From Baylisascaris procyonis (taxonomy: Eukaryota; Nematoda; Chromadorea; Rhabditida; Ascarididae), in the NCBI GenBank assembly GCA_037389465.1, contig JAZARR010000213.1, positions 3,206,501-3,270,500 on the forward strand: DNA of 64,000 nucleotides. The letters are read 5' to 3'. Every line of letters starts with the position of its first letter. The stretch's first letter is position 1. Shown one piece after another: positions 1-10,700 of this stretch. The translations under genes and the position numbers were made by a program. The notes under the pieces were generated by a model. It was not told where the DNA came from, searched no databases, and saw only the letters and a program-made list of their open reading frames with translations.

Positions 1-1032
1 AGTGTATGAGGAAGACTTCCAGAACCACATGAAAAGTCTGCGAATTTATGGGTTTGTGTGTTATATTTTAATGCGCATAAAGCACTTTCAATCCTCAAAC
101 ATTGAAATACTCTGGATCATATAAACGTTCGCTTATAATACAACAGACATGAATTTTCCAATTAAACTTATAATAAGCAATTTCATATTTGATGAAGTCA
201 GGTGACAAGAGAAACGACACGACCACTGTTCTATTGAAACAAAAATAACGGCGCGAATTGCTGCCATCATTTCGTAGAAGACAATGTGAATCATGATGGA
301 AAAATTCGGAAGAATTTAAGCGAAATGAATGTTGCACTTGGCAACATCAGCGACGTCAAGGTTAGCGAGAAAATAAAGCGCTGGTGAATATGTACGATCG
401 AGCAAACCGTCTGCTTTTGCGCGGACGATTTACAGCGGTATGGAACGGCAAACATCACTCCTATCAATGGGGCGTCTTGCGCCCACGTTATGTGTATGCA
501 CTCTTTCAACATTTCTTTATTGATGAAAAGACTACATTCTAACGATTGAAAAAGAACACTTTATTTATTAACGCATTAAGAGGTTATGACATTCTTTGCC
601 CTCTCTTTTTAGAGGTATTTATTTTAAACGTTTTTATGAGTGTAATCGTGAAGCGGGTGATTTACGAAGAAACGAACGGTCATAAAGGCAACCAAGAATG
701 CGATATTTTCTCAATTTCGCTGGAGTCCGATCCACGTGATTCCATAAACCACACAATACTCTTGCCTTTCTTACACTCTTGCACTCTTGCGTCTTTAAAT
801 ATTTATAAGAGCTTGAATGCATCAATTTCAGAAACATTTTAATATTCGATTAATCGCAACGGGACAGGAATCCTTTGCGGGAATTACGAATTGTAGGGAT
901 AATGAAGCAATGAAGATTCTGGAGCGTAAGTGCGCATTGCTGCGTAAATGCGTTTTTCAGGGCGAGGAAAAACTTGGTTAATAGCCGCCAAACTTTGTTT
1001 GTTTTGACGATTGGCTTATTCAGTTGAAAATT
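1..1032. other. No gene recognised
   Basis: Short ORFs on both strands (for example 546-842 plus) show no family motif, no clear splice signals and no compositional bias suggesting coding sequence. It may be intergenic or intronic. Confidence 0.4.
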
Positions 1033-1335
1033 TCATGATAAAATATAAGAATAAATAGAAGACAAAGTATGGATAGTCTTTATGCATGTGTAGGCGGAGT
1101 GTAGATCGCCATTAAACTGATCCATGTGCTCTTCCGATAAATGGTAAGTAACGAGGCAAAAAGACATGGCTATGAAAAGGCATGACAGTGACAAAAGTAG
1201 TTTTGCAATAAGACCAATGAAAAAATGAAGAAAACGGGGTCGATTAGCCACTAAGTAGGAACGAAATAAGAATGTAAAGCAAATGAGCTGAGCAAGTGCA
1301 AATAACGAATCATAATATTCAATTTTTTGGTTCAA
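1033..1335 (-). CDS. Hydrophobic ORF, possible membrane-protein exon, unrecognised
   Basis: A 100-codon frame from ATG to stop with two long hydrophobic segments (around residues 10-30 and 37-64, the second containing FIGLIAKLLLSLSCLFIAM) and polar ends. Such a pattern fits part of a multipass protein, for example a nematode chemoreceptor, but I see no family-specific motif and no good flanking splice sites. In AT-rich DNA a chance hydrophobic frame is also possible. Confidence 0.18.
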   Translation of the reverse strand: MNQKIEYYDSLFALAQLICFTFLFRSYLVANRPRFLHFFIGLIAKLLLSLSCLFIAMSFCLVTYHLSEEHMDQFNGDLHSAYTCIKTIHTLSSIYSYILS

Positions 1336-1946
1336 ATTAAAGGATATTAGTGGGCGGATTTAATTCCATTCAGCTATTTAAAAATTTACCACTCTCCACT
1401 AATTATCTCAAACTCACCGTCGATAGATGGCAGCTGAACAAATACCTGCTGAAGAAATTCGTGAATCCCTCAACAGGCGGGTCACCAATACCACCAATTA
1501 TCCAGAGAAAACGGAGCGACCTGAACGATTGATGGTAATATAAGGCAGTCTGGGAAGCTTGTCTAAGCTGCAGAAAACAGTCTTCGAAGGATTTCTAGTG
1601 AAGTGATGATATATCAGCATCAGCTAGCCGCTAAAATATGTTGCCAATGGTTTGTTCTAAGGATGTCACTCATAGATCTGCTCATCTTTATATTCAGAAG
1701 AAAAAGCTTAAATTTTGTCGAGAATAAACCTTCTCTTGAATTTCATTTGAGGAACATAAAGTCACTAGGAGCTGCAACGAAATATATTGTTCAAGAAAGC
1801 AGTGAGTGTCGTGCTGAGAGAGGCAATAAAATTTGATGAGTGCTAGTTCAAGCGCCAAGAGTCTCACTTGCATCAGACCGATCGTCAGCAATTAGACCGG
1901 TCTTTGTTTGAGAAATTGAGTTTTTGTGAACGGAAAACAATGATTT
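1336..1946. other. No gene recognised
   Basis: Only small ORFs without family motifs on either strand. Nothing else stands out. Confidence 0.35.
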
Positions 1947-2089
1947 TTAGATGATGTGTAAAAACATGCACAGAATTAATTCTGTGAGATTGGAATGTGA
2001 AGTGATTAGTAAGTGCAAACTTTCCAAATCATAAGTGGACATGAGGCGGGAATAGAGAGGGGGCAGGATCCATGCGGAGGGACTGAAAA

Positions 2090-2180
2090 CGTTTTGAAGG
2101 GCTTCCTTGAATAGTACTCTTGCAAGTTTTTCTTCCATATGCACCATATGGTCCTTCAAGACTGAATCCATGAAATGATA
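2090..2180 (-). pseudogene. Decayed nuclear-receptor ligand-domain exon (copy of exon 9 of genes A/B)
   Basis: The minus strand reads MEEKLARVLFK, matching ERERQKFARVLFK of gene A and EREKMAKVLF of gene B at the end of their 76-base exon. The base string corresponding to the gene A donor TTCAA|GTAAGC is TTCAAGGAAGC here, so the GT donor is lost. The match extends weakly upstream (LKDHMVHM). No matching neighbour exons were found within about 1 kb on either side, so this looks like a fragment of a third family copy. It sits inside an otherwise open 104-codon frame (1947-2261), so use as part of a new transcript cannot be excluded. Confidence 0.45.
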
Positions 2181-2435
2181 TAAGACGACACGTATTTCTG
2201 AGCGCCTTGAAATGTCGTAGACTGCTATGCTAATCTTGTACCGTTTCATACCTGGCTTCAAAAGTAGTCAATTTCTGGGCTCAGTTCAAATATTTCTGCT
2301 TCCATTTGTGGTTTTCACTGGCCTCGTTTTAGTGATGGAGTATCCCGAGCGATGTTTGATAGACGTCCGTGTTATCATTTTAAAATCGAGAAGCGAGGAG
2401 TATTGGAGAAAAAACCTACACCGACGAAATAGTTT

Positions 2436-2737
2436 GAGTGATTATTGGAGTGGAAAAAGTTTTTTGCTCGGTTATTACATTAGTGGAGGAAACGATCTTA
2501 CTATGAGCATCAGGTGAGCATCATCTTGCCATTGCGTGATTCTATCGCCTTCATAGTTCCTATCATTTGTATATTTCGTTCAATTTCATAATTATTAGTC
2601 ATATACTTCCTATCTTTGTTGTATTTTCTTTGGTCGTACATACTAGCGATTATGGTTAAATCTTTCTATGTACATGTGCTGAAAGCTGAATAAAAACATT
2701 TCGGCAACTACGTGATGCAATTTCGTTTGCTGTGGTT
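2436..2737 (+). repeat. Left arm of 302-base inverted repeat
   Basis: This stretch is the near-exact reverse complement of 3191-3492. By eye the arms differ at about seven positions. The arms start at gagtgattattgg and end at ctgtggtt; they are separated by 453 bases of unrelated sequence. No target-site duplication is evident at the outer ends. Confidence 0.9.
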
Positions 2738-3190
2738 CACGTAAACGAATAAGGGCCGAAACGTGTACACCTATCAAGTCTTTGTTCTTTTCTTAGGATA
2801 TACTCTTTACAAATACGATCTATTTTTACTATCTTCTTGTTCATTTTTATATTTTATTTTGCCCTCATAGTTCTTAAATAATCTCATGTTTTCAATTAAT
2901 GGTGCATTTAAATAATTACAGTGAAGCACCCTTTCTGGATGCACTGCAGTAGTTTTTTATTGGCGCATGCCTCAAGGTAAACTTGCAAAAATAATTGTAC
3001 TTGGGAGTTGACGTCACTGCGTTCATTTTAAACTGCCCTTTCTTAATGGAGGCATTATGACTGCGTCTGAGAGCGTCTTTCTTAGAGTGCAGAGAACTGA
3101 AGCGCCCTAGCCACTAAGCTCCGCAACTCTCCGGATCAACGAAGAATAGCGCCAATGTCAGCCACTGAATTCAGTTGAACTAGATGTAGC
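2738..3190. other. Spacer between inverted-repeat arms
   Basis: AT-rich, without a long ORF and without recognisable transposase sequence. If transcribed, it would be the loop of a long hairpin. Confidence 0.6.
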
Positions 3191-3492
3191 AACCACAGCA
3201 AACGAAATTGCATCACGTAGTTGCCGAAATGTTTTTATTCAGCTTTCAGCACATGTACATAGAAAGATTTAGCCATAATCGCTAGTATGTACGACCAAAG
3301 AAAATACAACAAAGATAGGAAGTATATGACTAATAATTTTGAAACTGAACGAAATATACAAATGATAGGAACTATGAAGGCGATAGAATCACGCAATGGC
3401 AAGATGATGCTCACCTGATGCTCATAGTAAGATCGTTTCCTTAACTAATGTAATAACCGGGCAAAAAACTTTTTCCACTCCAATAATCACTC
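3191..3492 (-). repeat. Right arm of 302-base inverted repeat
   Basis: Reverse complement of 2436-2737 with only a few mismatches (for example around 3434 and 3457). The high identity suggests a recent inverted duplication, or a young foldback or MITE-type element without coding capacity. Confidence 0.9.
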
Positions 3493-4419
3493 ATCTCTTA
3501 TACGGTTGTTGCTTATAGCTCCGGATAAAACAACTCTTTTCGCTTTCGTCTTCACATTCATGTAACTGTTTTTTCTTATCAGCAGCAAATTATAGCATTC
3601 TCTTCATAGGTAAAGCACTTATGAGTAGCAATATGCTTTGTTTCCATAACGACGACTCTAGCATCGTAAAAAAGCGAAGATAATAGGCAGCTATTATCGT
3701 GTATCCTTTGTGCAGCGGCATATTCGGCATCTCTTCGAACGTCTGCGCCTTCCTATGCTAGGTACTCAAACTTTGAACGTATTTTTTTCAGTCGAACCTT
3801 TCTCTATAGCTTCACTTTTAGCTCTTCTCGAGCTAAAACTATAGCACGGACGAATAGACATTTAAGCATACACATGCATGAGAACGAATTTACCGTGATG
3901 CAGCGTTGCGAACCGAATTTCTAAAAATGAATACAATGTCACTGCCAACAGAAAACTTATTTCGAAAAAGTGAAAGTGTCAGAAAAGATTCAGTAATACG
4001 CATAACTTTCAGATAGGGAATCTCGCAGCATGTTTGCGATCCTCTCCATAAAAATAACGATCATTGCGAACTTCTAAATGATAAAGAAAGTTGCGATGAA
4101 ACGCATTACACTTTGGCCAAAACGATCAGTCGTATGGATTTTCCATAACAAGCATGTTTTTTCGCAAACAGACATCTATCGGTACCTAAAAGGTCGAAAA
4201 AGGAAAGAAAATCTTAGACAGATTTTAGTGCATAGGGTTGCTTCTGAGGTTAGTGGATGAAACTGAAGCCTATCAGTGCAGACAATTGGGGAAATTTCGG
4301 AAATGCATCTTCAGCATCCTGCAGCATGGAACGTCAGAAACAAATTTCATGGCTCATCATGATTGATAAGAAGACGTCGTTGGCTCAAAAATCTGCCAAA
4401 CGTCGAAACAAGCAAGTGA
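3493..4419. other. No gene recognised
   Basis: Plus-strand frames at 4078-4260 and 4257-4469 are lysine-rich but match nothing I recognise. They could be upstream, frame-shifted parts of the frame at 4420-4776. Confidence 0.3.
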
Positions 4420-4776
4420 AAGCGTCACGGAGCCACTACCAAGGCTCCTCATATCACTCAAGAAGGTGATCTATTGCCTCAAAAGCCCGCTGAAGATACC
4501 TCAAATTCACACCCCTCCTATCTTCCCTGGTTGCTTGCACATCCCACAGATGCTCTCATTCCAAAGGAGAAGCGAGAGTTTGAATGTCAGAAAAGTTTCG
4601 AATATCTTAAGAATCTTAAAGAAACCTGCAAGAAAATTGGACCGACTACGCTGCATGGAAGTTGTGACGGCACGATAGCCAGCAGGATTGAATCTGAAAC
4701 TCTTCGGTCCCAAACAAGAAATCCGAAGCAATTTACAATTCACTGTGTCAGGTCAGGCGTGAATCTCCTCCAGTAA
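4420..4776 (+). CDS. Unrecognised coding-like frame, convergent with gene B
   Basis: An open frame of about 118 codons after a TGA ends at a stop at 4774-4776. It has protein-like composition: SYLPWLLAHPTDALIPKEKR followed by an amphipathic KSFEYLKNLKETCKKI segment. It has no early ATG, so if real it is a downstream exon; there is no strong AG acceptor, and the frame just upstream (4257-4469, basic) is in a different phase, which may mean a frameshift. Its last 24 bases overlap the last exon of receptor gene B on the opposite strand. No family is recognised, and a decayed transposon ORF is an alternative. Confidence 0.3.
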   Translation, partial: KRHGATTKAPHITQEGDLLPQKPAEDTSNSHPSYLPWLLAHPTDALIPKEKREFECQKSFEYLKNLKETCKKIGPTTLHGSCDGTIASRIESETLRSQTRNPKQFTIHCVRSGVNLLQ

Positions 4777-7700
4777 ATTTGAAGGAAGATTTGTTAGATT
4801 CAAAGTTAGTGTGAGTAATGTATGGAATTGCCGGTGCTTGTCGGCCAAGTGGAAGAATGTACCAACGAGTGCCAGTAATGTAGCAAATCTAGATGATCCA
4901 ACTGTTGCACCGTACCTCGCATTCGTGTAACTGAAAGAATTTCACTTGTCGCAACACAATAACACCCACTGTAATCCAAATTTTTCAATGATTCATCAAT
5001 TTTTGAAACTTAATAAAATTTTTTAGGCTATGAAGAGATATAATGTGATATAAACATCGCAAATTTAAGGCTATCAACGTAACCATGCAACGCTTCCATC
5101 AGTAATAATTCCCTCATGATTATATAACAAATCACTTTTTGCATTAAATGTGATATGCTTGTAATCCGATGATCAGGCAAATCAAATAACGTTGCATCTG
5201 CTCAAATACCGCATCCATTACAATTAACTACTGCCTTCGCCTGAAGTTTTGTTACTTCTGATCGGAGGGATCGTCAATATAGTGACTTATATCAAAGGAA
5301 ACTTCGGTACCTTAAAACGTGATGGTTATTCGAAGGGAAAGGTGAGAGTTCGTGATTTCAGCTTCACAGAAGGGATCTCAAAAAATCCCTAATATGGTAA
5401 CGGTCCAAGCCTCAGTGAACTGTGACAACAACTTAGCAAATTGTTTGTTGTGAGAATTTGCTGCACTGATGCGTTCTTCTTAGTGGATAAGAAAGATAGT
5501 GTAAATTTTGCTGGGAGTAAACCTCCACTAATTTGAAGAACGCCTAATAAGACTGTTGGAGAAGTGAAACATTTTGTTCAGAAGCGAAAAGATTAAATTT
5601 GCTTCAGGAAAAGTCCAACGTTACTGAGTGTTCGTACTTCAAATTCGCCGCTAGCCGATAGAGTGGATGATTTCGGAATGTGCCTAATGCAAGGCGCCGG
5701 AGAGAAATTCTGTGATGTGATGTATATTGTGGAAAGAGGCATATGATGAGGCGTATGTGAAATCATGAGTAAGCGTAAGTTGTATATTTCATTACTGAAC
5801 ATAGGCTAGTGGAAAGCAACTTTGAAAAGGTTACCTGAACAATACTTTCGCCATTTTCTCCCTCTCCTTGTCCAATAATGTTCGCCCTTCAGTACTCATG
5901 CCCTCAGATGCTGCAAGATTGTGGTGGTTTTTGAGCGATTTGGCACTACTTGCATCCCACTTTTGCATCCTATATTTTCTGTCCTCTCAAAACAGTCTAA
6001 TTCATATCGTATAAGAACACTCCTCCTTGCACCTGCAGCATATGTTTGCTGCCCTTGAGAGAAGAAATTATTCTGATAAAAGATTTGAGTTGTTTCATAG
6101 ATACTTCCCTGACTAATGAATAAAACCACAAGAAAATGCACGGGAACTACAAAAATTCGAAAACCAGTCAATAAAATATTTCCATAGTGAATTCATTTCA
6201 CAGCGTAGATACCTTGAAGAAATTCTTTATCGTCAATTGCATCAAGACAAACTTGTGAAAGTGACCATGTTAGAAAATTGATGCTTAAAGTACGATATCT
6301 TCGTGTCTCATCGATTCAAAGTAATTGTTGTGCTTCCTACAAGGAGTCAGTTTTGTATAACACGACTACACTCGAAGGAGCAAGGAATGCCACCAATGAA
6401 TTTACGACGTGATATGCTCTACACAAGTGACCTCTAAACAAACATGTACAGAGACGATATTGATCAGCCTCGTCGAAAGCCGGAACGAAAACAGTGATGC
6501 TCCTTAACTATAACAGTCGAATTTCTTCCCGTCTAATTTGATGTTTGCAGTTGTTTTCAATTCACTCGGTCGCAGAACGCATCTCTGATTTCAGGAAGAG
6601 CGATTTGGATTTAGTTCAATCTGATCATATGAAAAAAAAATAATAACACAGAAGTTTGACTATAGAGTGGACCCAATGCTGTATTAGACTTCTCCTTAAC
6701 AAATTTCATGGCAGCAATTTGTGTGGGTAAATTTCAAACCATTTGAGTGAAGGTGCTTACTTAAATGAAACATTAAAGCATTCCAGTACGACTCATCTCA
6801 CAATGCCCTCGATCAAATCGCGGAATGGAAGAATATTCATGGAGGCCTGTATTTGCAGTTAGAGGCTTATCTCGAACGCAGCGCAAAATGCCTCATATAT
6901 CATTGCTATATGCTGTACTTCGGTTTATATGCCCATTTACTCCGCCATGACGCATAAAAAAGTTTTGGGATTTTTATAGCGTCTGAATCTGGAAAATGAA
7001 CTCACGATAATGCGTGAAGATGATCGCCTTCAAGAGAACGTATTCACATTTGTCGATCTTTGAACGGATTAGTGACTCAACACCTTTACATCTCATTATC
7101 ACCTCCACAGGAATAGGTCTGAAGGAAGAGGGTGTACATAAGGATAACCTTGTCAACAAACAGCAGTTTTAAGCTTAGCTAGGTCCACCGTTTTTATCAT
7201 AGACGACGTAAAAATATGATCTCTGAAGTTTCCAATCCAATATTCTCTTCTAATCGAAAGTTTCCATTTGAATTGGAAGCGAGTGTCTAATGAGGTAGGA
7301 AACATAGGTGATATTGCAAACGCGAATTTTTGATGATAACCATCTAAATATTTCCAAATTTTCACTTAACATTCAGCATTGCGCATCTCCAGCTACAAAC
7401 TCGCAGCAAATTTATTAGCAACCAATTATAAGAGCGCATCGATAATGTAACTGAATATGTTAAAGTTATATGAGCATGATACGGAAGAAAACTAAGAGCA
7501 GAAAATCCACTGAAGTTGTTTGCATGATCCTGGCTCCTTCGTTCGAAGTGTTTCGAAGAAAATGTCACTTTTTGAGTTTGGATTGTTAGAAATGTTCAGT
7601 TTAAGGGATGATGGCAAAAAGTTTCCTTTCTGCTACTGAAAGAAAATATGTCTGCTTTCAATGCAATGCCACTCATTCGATATGTGATGGACATTGATCA

Positions 7701-10700
7701 GCCTTCCTGGAAAATGTCACGAATGTACAAGAAACTATCCTCATCGGCCATCATGTAGGCAACGTAAAAAAAGATGGTAATTGGAAGTCGCAAGCCCACT
7801 TATTTGTTGCAGCCAGAATGAGCTTGTAGTCGGATTCAGGCAAAATAAGTATTAAATTGCAAACCTCTTCGTGAAGAGTATAGGAAATATTCCATCTGGG
7901 AACACAACAGTATTCGATTTGTTCTTATACGAATAGTAAGATTGCACCAAAGAACAATTCGCCAACGCGACATTCTTTAACAACAATAACTAAAATGAAC
8001 GGAGGTGTCGTCATTGAAGATGAATACGCAAGTTCAGGTACAAAAGGAAGTCCGAGGAATTAGAAGGCCATCACGATACCGGACACTTGCATATAGAGAA
8101 GAGAGAGCGTACCTCAGCTGGTTATGAGAGATTGTGGCGAGCAGATATTAGACCAAGAAAACGGGGTTGAGAGCAAGAAAAAGCAAAGGTTATTTACAGC
8201 AGTCTTCCCAATTCGCCGATCTTTTCTCGACAAGTAAATATTTCTGTCAACTACGAATGAAACAACCTTCGGAAATAGTATTTGAAACCCCTAAATCAGG
8301 CAAGCGGAAACTTTCTGATAGAGCATTCTGCCAAGTGAAAAATATATCCCTACTTGGGGGATCTACTACTTCCTCCCGAATGCCCTCATATCACCACCGG
8401 TAAGTGCGAGTGCCCGTTTAACAACAACGCCCTCGGACGTTAAAGGATTTCATTTGCTATGTGCAGCTAGCTGTGACCCCGCCAACGTGTTTCGTGCAGA
8501 AGCGCTGGATTGAAGGACAAACAAATAACCTTGTCGTTGAATGGGAGCCTTTGGAAGAAAGTTAGTGTTTTAGCGAACTCCACATTCAGTACAAAATCGC
8601 AAATAATCCAGAGCTTCGATGTGGGTAAACCATGAAATCGGTCTTGCCGATGGTAATCGAGCGAAGGCGGCTGCTTTTTCGGCCAATCTCGGACAAGCTG
8701 AGAAAAGAACTTCTGCTCTATTTGCGTAAGATCATTTAAACCTGTACAAAGTCTTTTCCCATACTTTCGGTATCAATTTTAATTGCTGACGTCTTTAAAT
8801 AACAATTTCTTGATGTTTGACCCATAGGAAAGTTCTACTTTGTTTTCAAAGTGAAGAAAAAATTGAAAATGCCTCAAAACTTTGAAATTTTGTGAGACAA
8901 TCGGATCCCCATGAGTGCGCAATCTTTCCTCCAATTTTCTATGAACTCATTCACGCTGAAATTGTTGTGAAGATGGCAGCATTGCGGTTTCTAGCTAATA
9001 CTAGCTTCTGCTGAGAGATGAAGCAACCCTTCGTCATTGCTTTAGAATAGAACATATTTGAGGCATTAGGAGTTAGAACAATTGCAGTGGTTTTCATCGG
9101 AGATTACTCTTTATTTCATTGATGCCTCTGTAAAAATACCTGGCAAATCGCTACCTGATAGGTGTGCAGATTGCCCAGTTCACTGGGTGCGCTAATAAGG
9201 TCGATAAGAGAAAACGTAGTGCAAGTAGGATCGAATGTGGATTGCCGCAGGAAATCACATTTAGTTTCGTTGTATATAAGAGCTCCTATAATGGCACCAA
9301 ATTCGCTTTCGTCGAAGCGTAAGGAGTTTGAAGTCGCCTGGAAAGTGACAACGGCACGTTTGGCAATATATGACGCCTGGAAAGATTTTGAAGCTTCCAC
9401 ATGACTAAATATCTCTTTCATCTTTTATATGGTCCTTATTAAGATAAGTACCAGGTTTTAGTAGAACAATAAATAATCACCTGATGAATGCCAAATATTC
9501 CGAAATTTAATCGGATTTTTTATTTCAGTACTGCTTATTTCATGAAAATTCTGATGTCTGCAGATGGCGGCCCTCAATTAGGACGATGGTGATTAGGGTG
9601 GCGCATTCCGTATATCACTCGAAAGATAAAATTGCTCAACAACAAAGCCTCAATGATAATTTAGTGATCCGTTGGCCTTTGTCATGGAATTTTGAACTTC
9701 GGTCTCGAAAACGTCATTCGTTTATTCCTTCAATTGCTAGCTCCCATTGCATGATTTAACTGGTATTGGTAAACTGCTCTATGCATACATGCCAAATCTA
9801 CTATGAACACTGGAGCCTTCATTTGCTGGAACAAAATCTTGTTGCCATTACACTAAGTACGTATGATTATGAGATTGTTCATAAATTATTGAAATCTGTC
9901 ATGACGGTTCATCAGTTTCCTGTGAAGAAATGAAATACAGAAGGATTTTGATTAGAACATTTTGGCAGCTAATCAACACTATTTGCATCTACTAGAGTTT
10001 CACTGGAAGGCGCTGCAGAAAGGCGGAAGAACCCAAGAAGGGAATACGGCTCCATATCTCCGCTGGAACTCCTGCCTCCATTTCTCAGAGAATCTTGTAG
10101 ATTTTCAGTAAAACGTTCGTTTATCGACAGAACTGCTATGGAAAATAACGGAAAGAAGGAAGCAAAAGTGGCCAACTGTCCCAAAACAAATTTCCGGGAA
10201 CATTCTCTCATCCAGTGCTTCTCCATATAGATATCGTGTGAAAAGCCTACTTCAATATCCGGAAGTTTATTAACCTTATAGGAAAACCCTGATGCAAAAT
10301 TTTCCTATATATCCCAAGGAAGAAAATTTTACCGGCTGCATCGCAAAAGTTTCAGGCCGTTGAGGATTTTTTGGCGCTCCTGCATGAATTGACTGGGTGG
10401 AGGAGACGTCATCGGGGAATTGCATCAACTCTGGCCTCATACCAACTTCGACGCACTTACTGTAGCGGCAAGCACGACATAAAGTACGCTGGCCTAGAAT
10501 AATTCTCTAATAATAATACAACCGCTGGTGATTCATGGAAAATATCAAAGGCCCTCTTTTCCACCGAAATATAATAATGAAACCATCAGTTGATTTTCCT
10601 TAATTCCTTCGAATATATGCAAAAAGAAGCAATAAAGGTGATTGCTGATGAAACCGTGATACCACTCATCGGTATATGCCCATAAATGTTGCTTGAAAAG

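Noticed and set aside
5593..5802. Possible exon after the 76-base receptor exon (acceptor CACATCACAG|AATTTC)
   Set aside because: The 76-base exon joins perfectly in phase to the terminal exon at 4930, giving the conserved ligand-domain sequence without this segment.
7362..7568. 68-codon minus-strand frame inside gene B intron 7
   Set aside because: The flanking exons (7865-7989 and 7006-7118) join directly in phase and match gene A, which has no such segment.
9969..10226. 85-codon minus-strand frame between DNA-binding and ligand-domain exons of gene B
   Set aside because: I looked for an extra hinge exon. The corresponding interval in gene A (26240-26512) shares only a short GQLA stretch with no consistent splice sites, and exons 4 and 5 already join in phase.
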